A DNA stretch of 64,000 bases, from the NCBI RefSeq assembly GCF_018687275.1, contig NZ_CP061287.1, positions 1,984,001-2,048,000 of the forward strand, in the 5' to 3' direction. The DNA comes from Polynucleobacter sp. MWH-Aus1W21. GTDB taxonomy: Bacteria; Pseudomonadota; Gammaproteobacteria; Burkholderiales; Burkholderiaceae. A model generated the notes under the pieces. It saw nothing but the letters and a program-made list of their open reading frames with translations. It made no database searches and was not told the DNA's origin. How positions within the stretch are numbered: the first letter of the stretch is position 1; each line of letters starts with the position of its first letter. This document shows positions 7,301-13,973 of the stretch, one piece after another. The position numbers and the translations under genes are program-made.

Positions 7301-7738
7301 TCACTTGCCAAACCCTGCACGGACAGCGCCGCTAGCTTGCTCAATTTGCGTATCTAGCTCACCTGCCTCAACAGCGCCCTTAATAATCTCCAAGGCTTTG
7401 ATGAGATCATCGGCACTAGCTACTTCTACAGCCGTCTTGCCTTTTGCAAATTCAATTACGCGACTTCCATATTTCACATTCAAGCAAACCTTGCCATCAT
7501 TTGCTACAAACCACCACTGACGCACCCGCTTTTCATGTTCAATTGTTTTACGTGAGCCATCATAGTCTTTGACTGTTTTAAATTTCTTCACAGTAAAAGT
7601 GCCGCCTTCTTTATTGGCTTTAGCGAGCTGGATCTGCTCCCATACTTTTGTAGAGAGCTTATTGCGACGCTGCAAGATTGGGGGAATAGACGTTGGCTTT
7701 TTGGAACTCACCATTTTCAAACTGTTTAATGTGCTCAT
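7301..7738 (-). CDS. Hypothetical protein of mobile elements (possibly DUF6641)
   Basis: This 145-aa protein starts MSTLNSLKMVSSKKPTSIPP and contains 'RRNKLSTKVWEQIQLAKA', a basic 'RVRQWWFVANDGKVCLNVKYG' beta-rich segment (~77-97) and 'AVEVASADDLIKALEIIKGAV' helices. The ATG has a strong ribosome-binding site (AGGAGAAATGAA). I associate this pattern with DUF6641 proteins found near replication or recombination genes of betaproteobacterial elements, but this is memory, not a search. A terminator follows. The role is unknown. Confidence 0.7.
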   Translation of the reverse strand: MSTLNSLKMVSSKKPTSIPPILQRRNKLSTKVWEQIQLAKANKEGGTFTVKKFKTVKDYDGSRKTIEHEKRVRQWWFVANDGKVCLNVKYGSRVIEFAKGKTAVEVASADDLIKALEIIKGAVEAGELDTQIEQASGAVRAGFGK

Positions 7739-7868
7739 TTCATTTCTCCTTTGTAGTTAATGGGCACACTTAATTTATGGTCAGAGTTTTTGGTTGGACA
7801 ACCTCTTTTTGCCAATATCTGCCAGAACCAAAGGATTTAAGCCAGATCCACTCTTCTTTTATTAGGTT

Positions 7869-8246
7869 TTGCTAAATAACTTTATGAACTACAAAAAGAA
7901 AAGGCTAACGGACGCACAGTTTCAAATTAACTGTCGCCAAAAATACGACTCAAAGATAACTGACAACCTACTAAAAGAGCACGGGCTCAATCCCCAGACC
8001 TTTTCAACAATGCCACTTGAATTAACCCAAGCTCGCATTGTTGCCGTAGAACTTCTAAAACATTACTCAGGCTTCTTAAACAAAGAACAAATCAAGGCGC
8101 TTAATAAATTCAACAGCAAAGTCATCAATAAAAAGAAATGCAACCAACTCAAACCTACATTGGCTTATCCAATTCTTAATCTCGCAACAAAAATCAAAAG
8201 ACAGGCGCACAAACAAGAACAGCAAGCAAGGCTAAAAATTCAGTAA
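7869..8246 (+). CDS. Lys-rich hypothetical protein (start possibly 7884)
   Basis: An open frame of 125 codons; the internal Met at 7884 (MNYKKKRLTD) is an equally good start. The protein is very basic (C terminus 'KIKRQAHKQEQQARLKIQ') and mostly helical in appearance. It ends just before the structured non-coding stretch at 8250-8840. No family was recognised. Divergent to it is the gene at 7301-7738. Confidence 0.5.
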   Translation: MLNNFMNYKKKRLTDAQFQINCRQKYDSKITDNLLKEHGLNPQTFSTMPLELTQARIVAVELLKHYSGFLNKEQIKALNKFNSKVINKKKCNQLKPTLAYPILNLATKIKRQAHKQEQQARLKIQ

Positions 8247-8249
8247 CTC

Positions 8250-8840
8250 AGGTACAACCAACCTTCATAAACAGGTACAAACGCGGGTTGTAATACGTCG
8301 GCTAATGAGCCCGCACTTGGCATAACCGCTCTAAAGGTTATGCAATGCAAGTAGGCCGCAAGATTCCTAGAAATAGGTTTGAAGTTTTAATACATCTGTC
8401 TTCAATAAATCTTTTTAGAGTCGTGTTGGCGGGGGAATACTTAGTACCAATCTACACGTTGCGGCGGCGATAGTACTTTCTTAGTGCTATAGCCGTCGTA
8501 TGACAAAAGAATCTATTGCCCAATCAGCAAAAGACAAAAAGGTGTGAGCGAGAGCGAAACACAGGACGAATGCAGTTCGTCCTTATATGTGTCCTAGGAA
8601 TATGGGGTATAGACGCAAAATCACCAGGGGCATTTGATAAGTACTCCTTATAAATTTTTGGTAGCTCTATTTTTAAAGGGCACAGGACCCATTCGGGTAT
8701 CAAATCATTCGTTTAAGCGGCGATCTAGCTCATTCGCATACATGGGTAGCAGAGGGCTAAATATATGTGCTTATACGAAGGATTTAGCCGTGGCATTTAA
8801 GCCACGAAATGTAATAGAAACACGAAACTATTACATTTAG
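8250..8840 (+). ncRNA. Structured non-coding stretch upstream of the small recombinase
   Basis: No convincing gene lies here, but hairpins are dense: GCATAACC/GGTTATGC (8320-8343), CCTA-GAAA-TAGG with a GNRA-type loop (8366-8377), an imperfect ~15-bp stem with G-U pairs at 8464-8498, AGGACGAA..TTCGTCCT (8563-8583), then three adjoining stems GGCTAAAT/ATTTAGCC (8755-8789), GTGGC/GCCAC (8790-8805) and AAATGTAATAG/CTATTACATTT (8807-8838). Such packing suggests a structured RNA or a recombination-site region. I recall an Rfam motif named Polynucleobacter-1; whether this is that motif cannot be decided here. Boundaries and strand are estimates. Confidence 0.55.
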
Positions 8841-8951
8841 AGCTAAGTCATTGAAATCGAAGAGATCTTTGTTTTGCCATTTTCGGTTGCTCAAACCAAA
8901 CATAAGAAAACATACTGTAGTTGCTTATTTATTACATTTTGGGAGCTACAT
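8841..8951. other. Leader between structured stretch and recombinase
   Basis: Upstream region of the 188-aa recombinase, with a ribosome-binding site (GGGAGC) just before the ATG at 8952. The open frame running back to 8874 has no such site and a Cys/Phe-rich N terminus unlike the family, so I place the start at 8952. Confidence 0.5.
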
Positions 8952-9518
8952 ATGTCACAAGCAAAAACATTAAACACAACAGAACTACGCAGAGTGCTAG
9001 ATCACATCGCTACACGCAAGCATTCAGCCCGTAATCGATGCGCCCTGCTTTTAACCCATTACGCGGGAATGCGTGTTGGGGAAGTTGCAGCATTACGCAT
9101 TTGCGACGTTTTAAACGACAGCGGATCTATTAAAGATGAAATCCGTTTAAAGCCAGAACAAACTAAGCGCAAATATGCCAGAACTGTCTATATCAATGCC
9201 CGTATGCAAAAAGAGATTGCTCAGTACATACAGCGAGTACATATTACCGATACCAATAAGCCGTTGTTTTATACCCAAAAACGAGCAGGGTTTTCAGCCA
9301 ATACACTTACGCAGTACTTTCACTTTCTATATAGACGTGCTGGACTCGAAGGTTGTAGCTCACATTCAGGAAGGAGGTCATTTCTAACATCCCTAGCGAA
9401 CAAAGGCACAGCGATACATATATTGAAATCCTTGGCGGGACACCGCAACATCAGCACGACAGCTGGATACCTGTACTCCAGTCCAGATCAGATGAAAGCG
9501 GCCGTGGAATTAGTCTAA
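8952..9518 (+). CDS. Small tyrosine recombinase (catalytic domain only)
   Basis: At 188 aa this is a minimal tyrosine recombinase, about half the usual integrase length, with only a short N-terminal helix region. Catalytic residues are visible: R41 in YAGMRVGE, H138 and R141 in SSHSGRR, H164 in LAGHRN and nucleophile Tyr173 in TTAGYLY. Family members of this size occur in betaproteobacterial mobile elements and resemble FimB-type or XerD-type catalytic domains. It may act on a site within the hairpin-rich sequence just upstream. A near-copy of the island palindrome lies inside the gene (9105-9119). It converges on the gene at 9510 with a 9-nt overlap. Confidence 0.92.
   Translation: MSQAKTLNTTELRRVLDHIATRKHSARNRCALLLTHYAGMRVGEVAALRICDVLNDSGSIKDEIRLKPEQTKRKYARTVYINARMQKEIAQYIQRVHITDTNKPLFYTQKRAGFSANTLTQYFHFLYRRAGLEGCSSHSGRRSFLTSLANKGTAIHILKSLAGHRNISTTAGYLYSSPDQMKAAVELV
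9105..9119. repeat. Island palindrome copy 4 (one mismatch, inside CDS)
   Basis: GACGTTTTAAACGAC lies within the small recombinase gene and encodes Asp-Val-Leu-Asn-Asp in frame. It differs from the consensus at the second base. Confidence 0.8.
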
Positions 9519-10295
9519 CAGCTCTCTTGCCGTCGGCAGGTAGTCGCTAGTGTCCGGGAATCTACCAACAGTAGCATTAGCGATCAACTTTCTAGTATTT
9601 TCCAGGCTGTACTTAAGAGCCTCAATTAACCGACCTCTATCAGCGTCTGTCACCCTATTAGTCACAATACCATTGCTATCAGACAACGCATGCTTCTGGG
9701 CAAACTGATAAGTAATAAATCCTTCTTTGACTGATTCAACTTGATAGTCAAAATAAATCTCGAGATCTTTTTTAATCACATCGTAGCCAAACTTTTGCCC
9801 CAATTGAAAAATCTTTGCATTAGCAGTGGTATGCCTGTAAATGTCAAACTTTTTCTTTTCTTGATACTCCTCTTGCAGCCTTATCACTTGCTCAAACTGA
9901 CGCCTTAAGATTTTTATATCCAAATGGAGAGGAACCTCGAGCAATAACGTAGGTGGCTCATCTTTTTTCTTTGGCGACTGCACTTTGTAAGTTAAATCCA
10001 AAGGTTTAATTTTCGTAAAGGGCACTCTCTCTTTAAAAATCTTGTAACCAGTCTTCTTCCACCACTTCTCAAAAGCCACATTACTTAGATCGCCAAATAG
10101 CTTGTAGGTGTCGGCAATAGCCTGATTCTTAAACACTTTAGTCTTCTGCGCTTCAGCGTACCAAGGTGATGCCTTAAGCACATCAAACCATGACTCATAT
10201 ATAGAGTACTTAGCTTTAGAGGCGGCCACTTCAAGAGTGAAGCCGTAGATATCGTCCTCTACTGGAAAGCCTTTGTAGAAATGTAACTCGTCCAT
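9510..10295 (-). CDS. Hypothetical protein, 261 aa
   Basis: This protein starts MDELHFYKGFPVEDD and has three rough parts: an N-terminal helical region rich in Trp and Tyr (~30-90), a beta-like central segment around 'LDLTYKVQSPKKKDEPPTL' (~100-120), then long helices with 'RRQFEQVIRLQEEYQEKKK' (~131-149). It is soluble, without signal or membrane segments. It converges with the small recombinase and overlaps its stop by 9 nt, and it is divergent from the AAA+ operon that starts at 10441. I do not recognise the family. The association with the recombinase could mean a shared element function, but this is only positional. Confidence 0.75.
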   Translation of the reverse strand: MDELHFYKGFPVEDDIYGFTLEVAASKAKYSIYESWFDVLKASPWYAEAQKTKVFKNQAIADTYKLFGDLSNVAFEKWWKKTGYKIFKERVPFTKIKPLDLTYKVQSPKKKDEPPTLLLEVPLHLDIKILRRQFEQVIRLQEEYQEKKKFDIYRHTTANAKIFQLGQKFGYDVIKKDLEIYFDYQVESVKEGFITYQFAQKHALSDSNGIVTNRVTDADRGRLIEALKYSLENTRKLIANATVGRFPDTSDYLPTARELLD

Positions 10296-10440
10296 GCATT
10301 CCTTAAGAAAAAGCTTTTACGGGCAAATTCTGAAGTCAACTTCGTGGACTTACCCCTCCTAAAAAATCGAAACTATCGTCAAGCGATACATCCACTTTAC
10401 AAACTTTTTAACCAGTATCGCGACAACGAAAGGTAACAAC

Positions 10441-11244
10441 ATGGAAATTCTAGCAAACGAAGCAGTAGAAGTAAAAATCTCATCATCAGCATCTAATGAT
10501 GACAAAGCATTTGGGAATGCGGCAGAGCAAAAACAGTCAACTGTTTTGCATTACTCAGTTGCAGCCCTAAAGGCAATGGAGGCGGCTCGTATTCACTGGG
10601 AGCAGGGAACTTTGCGTAAAAGCAATGATGAGCTGTATGAAGTTTTACAACAAGCTAAAGCGTTTTGTGGCGATCTCTTGCCAGCAGATGCAAAACAACG
10701 TTCAGCATCTTTAGAGAAATTCTATAAAGAGCGTGGCTGGCGCTACAACAAAGAAACGCCTATTGAGACTCGCGTTCTTCGCGCTGTCTTTGGCATGGAA
10801 AACCGTCGTCGTGTTAGCAGCTATTCACTAGTGCTACGTGAAGCCAAAAAACAGCACATTGGTGTAATGGCTTTGCCTGAGTGGATTGAAGAACAAGGCG
10901 GCATTCAAGAGATCCGCTTGAGTCAAAGCAAGACTTTCATTTCGCCAGCCGAAAAGGCTCAAATCATGAAAGAACGTCTTAACTCACGCGGTTTCTTTAT
11001 TGGCTTTGCAAAATCAGATCTTTTATCTCATGTGGCCGATGCCGAGCATATGGGTGATGACTGCGTAATGCTAGGTAATCAACGTCCAGATGGCACATTC
11101 GGCGTTTATACGGTTCTTCGCTCCTCAGGCGTTATGAGCGCAGCTTATGTAGCCGCGTATGCAAAAGCTGAGGAAATCGAAGCTCAAGCAAAAAAAGAAA
11201 TTGAGGCCGCTAACGATGCGGATGGACAGCCTGTAGCGGCTTAA
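10441..11244 (+). CDS. Hypothetical protein, first gene of AAA+ operon
   Basis: This 267-aa protein opens a four-gene operon. It has an acidic N terminus, a helical 'HYSVAALKAMEAARIHWEQG' segment (~37-56), a basic centre 'ETRVLRAVFGMENRRRVSSYSLVLREAKK' whose Arg-rich part suggests nucleic-acid contact (~103-131), and an Ala/Glu-rich C-terminal tail. The ribosome-binding site is AAGG before the ATG. No known family was recognised. Together with the clamp-loader-like ATPase 54 bp downstream it may belong to the replication, partition or transfer module of a mobile element. That is inference from context. Confidence 0.75.
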   Translation: MEILANEAVEVKISSSASNDDKAFGNAAEQKQSTVLHYSVAALKAMEAARIHWEQGTLRKSNDELYEVLQQAKAFCGDLLPADAKQRSASLEKFYKERGWRYNKETPIETRVLRAVFGMENRRRVSSYSLVLREAKKQHIGVMALPEWIEEQGGIQEIRLSQSKTFISPAEKAQIMKERLNSRGFFIGFAKSDLLSHVADAEHMGDDCVMLGNQRPDGTFGVYTVLRSSGVMSAAYVAAYAKAEEIEAQAKKEIEAANDADGQPVAA

Positions 11245-11298
11245 CGAACCTGGTGGCAACTGCTACAGGTTGCCACCAACCATTACTGAGGAAAAGAC

Positions 11299-11970
11299 AT
11301 GTTTAATCAAGATGAAATTAGCCCTAAAACTCCCGATGACTTCATTTACAGCAATGAAGAATCACGCCTGCGCATTAAGGATGTTGTGACTGGGGCACAA
11401 CCTTTGCCATATGCAGGCAAGAGCGGCGTATTGTTGTACGGCATTTATGGCACAGGTAAAACCACGCTTGCCAATATGCTTCCCAATGCAATTGAAAAAG
11501 GCACAACTGGGCATGTACAGGCATTGCCTGAGTCATACATCGGCTGTCGTCAAGGCTTAAATGGCGTTCAGGTTTCTCAAACAATTGACAAGATTCTTTC
11601 GACGCAATCATTAAATGCAAGCGGCAAGCATTACATCATTTTGGATGAGGTGGATGTTCTAACTAAACAGGCACAAGAAAGTCTTAAATCATCCCTCAAT
11701 ACAACACGTGGCGTATTTGTATTAACCACCAATAGCGTATCCAAGCTAGACAAAGGCCTACTTGATCGTTGCGTACTAGTTGAGATGAATGCCGCTGATC
11801 CAGAAGCCTATTTGCCAATTGCTCACAAAGTTGTCGCAGCTCACGATGTCGTTTTAAACGACGAAGAGTTGATTCCGACTATCAAAGGGGCAAATGGCTC
11901 ACTACGTAACGTCATTAATAACGTGGCTCGTCAAGCACGTCGAGCCAAATCTAATCAAGCTGCTAACTAA
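11299..11970 (+). CDS. AAA+ ATPase resembling clamp-loader subunits
   Basis: This 223-aa AAA+ ATPase has Walker A GIYGTGKT (residues 48-55), Walker B ILDEVD (114-119), sensor 1 TTNS (143-146), an arginine-finger-like LDRC (155-158) and a sensor 2 region near 'ANGSLRNVINN' (~205-213). The order matches clamp-loader (DnaX/RFC small subunit) type AAA+ proteins, but the collar domain is missing and the protein is short. 'Y-IGCRQGLNG' between the Walker boxes could be a metal or partner site. It is the second gene of an operon with a good ribosome-binding site (GAGGAAAAG). A palindrome copy lies inside the gene at 11848. Probable role: ATP-driven loading or remodelling for the element's DNA; the substrate is unknown. 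Confidence 0.85.
   Translation: MFNQDEISPKTPDDFIYSNEESRLRIKDVVTGAQPLPYAGKSGVLLYGIYGTGKTTLANMLPNAIEKGTTGHVQALPESYIGCRQGLNGVQVSQTIDKILSTQSLNASGKHYIILDEVDVLTKQAQESLKSSLNTTRGVFVLTTNSVSKLDKGLLDRCVLVEMNAADPEAYLPIAHKVVAAHDVVLNDEELIPTIKGANGSLRNVINNVARQARRAKSNQAAN
11848..11862. repeat. Island palindrome copy 5 (exact, inside CDS)
   Basis: GTCGTTTTAAACGAC lies in the 3' part of the AAA+ ATPase gene and encodes Val-Val-Leu-Asn-Asp in frame, nearly the same peptide as copy 4 in an unrelated protein. Confidence 0.92.
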
Positions 11971-11980
11971 GGAGAAAACC

Positions 11981-12277
11981 ATGCCAGCACCACACACACG
12001 CAAAACTGCCATTGCAGCAGAACACGCTCAAGTAACTAATGCTTATGCGATTCGCGTTACAAACGCCAAGTATCGCTCTGCAAATATTAATGGAGTGCTC
12101 GAGCTTGCTAATGGCAAGAACTCTTTTCATGTTTTGGGTCAGGAGCTTTGTGCTAAAGCAAAGCTGGCATGGTTTGACATGGAATTTAAAAAAGGGTTTT
12201 GCTCAATCAATTTGAGTGACGCACAAGTACAAATTTTGCCTAATTACACAGGCGAAGTTATTTCTAAATTTGCTTAA
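11981..12277 (+). CDS. Small hypothetical protein of the AAA+ operon
   Basis: A 98-aa protein starting MPAPHTRKTAIA, with the ATG chosen because AAGGAG lies 6 bases upstream; the open frame extends further upstream inside the ATPase gene but lacks such a site. It has a mixed alpha/beta character with 'YAIRVTNAKYRSANINGVLELANGKNS' split by turns. It starts 10 bp after the ATPase stop codon. No family was recognised; co-expression with the ATPase is clear from spacing. Confidence 0.7.
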   Translation: MPAPHTRKTAIAAEHAQVTNAYAIRVTNAKYRSANINGVLELANGKNSFHVLGQELCAKAKLAWFDMEFKKGFCSINLSDAQVQILPNYTGEVISKFA

Positions 12278-12288
12278 GGAGATAAAAA

Positions 12289-12615
12289 ATGATCTCAAAT
12301 ATGCCTGAATTTGAGAATGAATACGAGAAGTTTTGTGGAGTAGCAGAAAAATCTCTACATGAAGCTACTCAACTTTATAAACTATCTCTTGAAAATTTTA
12401 TAATGACTCATGTCGACACGAAAAATTCGATAGAACAAATCTACTCAAATAATTATGTCCGAGCTCTGCATAAATGCAACTGCGGATCAGATCATTTGAC
12501 TAATGTAATGATTCTTGAGTGCATCATGGCAGACTTCATAGAAAGAATTTTTCATGACTGGGGTGACGATACCGCCGAATATCCAGTGATGCTGTATCAC
12601 TTTACGTCGTTTTAA
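12289..12615 (+). CDS. Small hypothetical protein, last gene of AAA+ operon
   Basis: A 108-aa protein starting MISNMPEFENEYEKF, with a strong ribosome-binding site (AAGGAG) and only 11 bp after the previous gene. It is acidic and helical, with 'HKCNCGSDH' (~64-72) that could bind a metal. Its stop codon TAA is formed by the island palindrome at 12606-12620, so the repeat may have truncated or defined its 3' end. No family was recognised. Confidence 0.65.
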   Translation: MISNMPEFENEYEKFCGVAEKSLHEATQLYKLSLENFIMTHVDTKNSIEQIYSNNYVRALHKCNCGSDHLTNVMILECIMADFIERIFHDWGDDTAEYPVMLYHFTSF

Positions 12616-12704
12616 ACGACACTTCGTTGCACACTAAACAAATATTTCTCCAGCCTTTTGGATTGGCTGGAGAAATTATTAGTGCGATCTAATTGCTATC
12701 CGAG
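12606..12704 (+). repeat. 99-bp direct repeat, copy A (with palindrome copy 6)
   Basis: It begins with an exact palindrome GTCGTTTTAAACGAC (12606-12620). It aligns without gaps to 18064-18162; by hand count about 72 of 99 positions agree, highest at both ends (TTGCACAC near the left, TTATTAGTGCGATCTA near the right). Its middle forms an 11-bp perfect hairpin, TTTCTCCAGCC/GGCTGGAGAAA (12645-12675), which copy B lacks. The two copies bracket the methyltransferase and RND pump segment. Confidence 0.85.
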
Positions 12705-12711
12705 AGCAAAA

Positions 12712-12731
12712 AAACCACCCGAAGGTGGTTT
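12712..12731 (-). terminator. Terminator of a lost tRNA-Phe gene
   Basis: Stem AAACCACC/GGTGGTTT with a 4-nt loop that reads TTCG on the minus strand, followed by a T run in that direction. It sits directly after the tRNA-Phe 3' remnant (12741-12762) in the minus orientation, as expected for that tRNA's own terminator. Confidence 0.75.
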
Positions 12732-12740
12732 ATGGATTCT

Positions 12741-12762
12741 TGGTGGCCCGGGGCGGAATCGA
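12741..12762 (-). pseudogene. 3' end of tRNA-Phe (attachment-site remnant)
   Basis: The minus strand reads TTCCGCCCCGGGCCACCA at its end, the T-arm and acceptor 3' end including CCA of a betaproteobacterial tRNA-Phe. The match is 22 nt and stops inside the T loop; no anticodon or D arm follows. A terminator lies directly downstream. This is the signature left when an integrase inserts at a tRNA 3' end. Identification rests on remembered tRNA-Phe sequences. Confidence 0.7.
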
Positions 12763-13088
12763 CCAGGACCAGAAGATGTTCAATCTTATTTCGCCTGAAT
12801 CTTGGTCTTTCTCCCAATTAAGACCACTGCTAACACTCAATCACACTTACTACATTGCGGCACTAAAGAAACGCAAATTGGAAACTCAGAATGTTGGGAT
12901 TTTGAAAATAACAAATACCATACAACGCACTGAACATTGACTGAAGTTGTGTTTAAGCTAATTGGCTACGCATTGGACGCAATGGGTAGCTATATTACTA
13001 TGTCTATAACAAACAGACATTAGCATACTAAGCTATAACTTTAACGAAGACACAAGCAAATTACTTAGAATTCATTGCAAGGAAACAT
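12763..13088. other. Non-coding stretch before methyltransferase
   Basis: Open frames here are short and lack ribosome-binding sites; one of 71 codons starts near the terminator and runs through the tRNA remnant, so it is unlikely to be a gene. AT-rich sequence at 12985-13060 probably holds the promoter for the gene at 13089, which has AAGGA just before its ATG. I see no other structure. Confidence 0.4.
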
Positions 13089-13769
13089 ATGGGATTCACA
13101 TTAAGCTCTGTAGTGCCGTGGGGTAGAAATTATGAAGAATATCTTTCAATGTTTGCATTATCTGCAACTGATTTGAAAAAAAATATTATTGGTATAGGCG
13201 ATGGTCCAGCTTCATTTAATAGCACACTAACTAAACTTGGTGGCAATGTCATTTCAGTTGACCCAATCTATCAATTTAGTGGCAAGCAAATCAAATCACG
13301 CATTGACATCACATATGCAGATGTTATGGAGCAGATGCGTGCAAATAAAGACAAATATATATGGAAAAATATTCAATCACTTGAAGATTTGGGAAATGTG
13401 CGTATGAACGCAATGAGTGATTTTTTAGCGGACTATGAAGCAGATAACAAAAAAGAAAGATATATTTTTGGCGATGCTATAAACCTGCCGTTTGCCAATA
13501 ATAGTTTTGAACTAGCACTTGTATCCCATTTTTTGTTTTTATATAGCCTTCACTTGGATAAAGATTTTCATATTCAGTCAATTAGCGAGGCATTAAGAGT
13601 GGCTAATGAAATACGGATATTTCCGTTGCTTACACTTGACAGCAAGAAGTCTCCGCATGTTGAGGATGTTATGAAGCACTTTATTGGGATTGGATGCCGA
13701 GCAAAAATTTTAGATGTTGACTATGAATTTCAAGTTGGTGGCAATCAAATGTTGGTAATAAGCAGATAA
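13089..13769 (+). CDS. Class I SAM-dependent methyltransferase-like protein
   Basis: This 226-aa protein has a Rossmann-type motif I, 'IIGIGDGPASFN' (~34-45), an acidic residue ending strand 2 (VISVDP, ~55-60), and 'YIFGDAINLPFANNSFELALVSHFLFLY', where the 'F.LALVSHFLF' part (~141-151) matches motif IV-like strands of class I methyltransferases. It is of the SAM-binding-like type often annotated as hypothetical in freshwater bacteria. Substrate unknown. It lies between the 99-bp direct repeats with the RND pump, but is divergent in function and transcribed toward it. Confidence 0.75.
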   Translation: MGFTLSSVVPWGRNYEEYLSMFALSATDLKKNIIGIGDGPASFNSTLTKLGGNVISVDPIYQFSGKQIKSRIDITYADVMEQMRANKDKYIWKNIQSLEDLGNVRMNAMSDFLADYEADNKKERYIFGDAINLPFANNSFELALVSHFLFLYSLHLDKDFHIQSISEALRVANEIRIFPLLTLDSKKSPHVEDVMKHFIGIGCRAKILDVDYEFQVGGNQMLVISR

Positions 13770-13795
13770 CACCTCAAATCCAAGCTACAAGCACA

Positions 13796-13921
13796 CTAAA
13801 CAAAAAAGAGCAATTGCAGGGTTGGATATGCCCCTTTGGTATTTTCAAGCCTTCTTGATTTAAATCTCAGAATAACTATCACAGCGATTACAAGACCTAC
13901 TATCAATGCGAGCATATTCAT
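13796..13921 (-). CDS. 41-aa single-span membrane protein
   Basis: On the minus strand, 53 bp after the RND pump gene, an ATG at 13921 opens a 41-residue frame with one clear transmembrane helix (LALIVGLVIAVIVIL, residues 4-18) followed by a basic RFKSRR stop-transfer. A GAGAG site lies about 9 bases upstream of the ATG. Small membrane proteins that bind RND pumps are known (AcrZ with AcrB), but this one is not recognisably related. It could equally be a chance frame. Confidence 0.4.
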   Translation of the reverse strand: MNMLALIVGLVIAVIVILRFKSRRLENTKGAYPTLQLLFFV

Positions 13922-13973
13922 ATCGAACTCTCAAACTCATTCAAGCTGACTCCTGGTATTCAACAAATTAGTC

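Noticed and set aside
8634..8840. 68-codon open frame in the hairpin-rich stretch
   Set aside because: It runs through several perfect hairpins and has no ribosome-binding site; structure explains the sequence better.
12725..12940. 71-codon open frame over the tRNA-Phe remnant
   Set aside because: It starts inside a terminator and reads through tRNA sequence; no ribosome-binding site.
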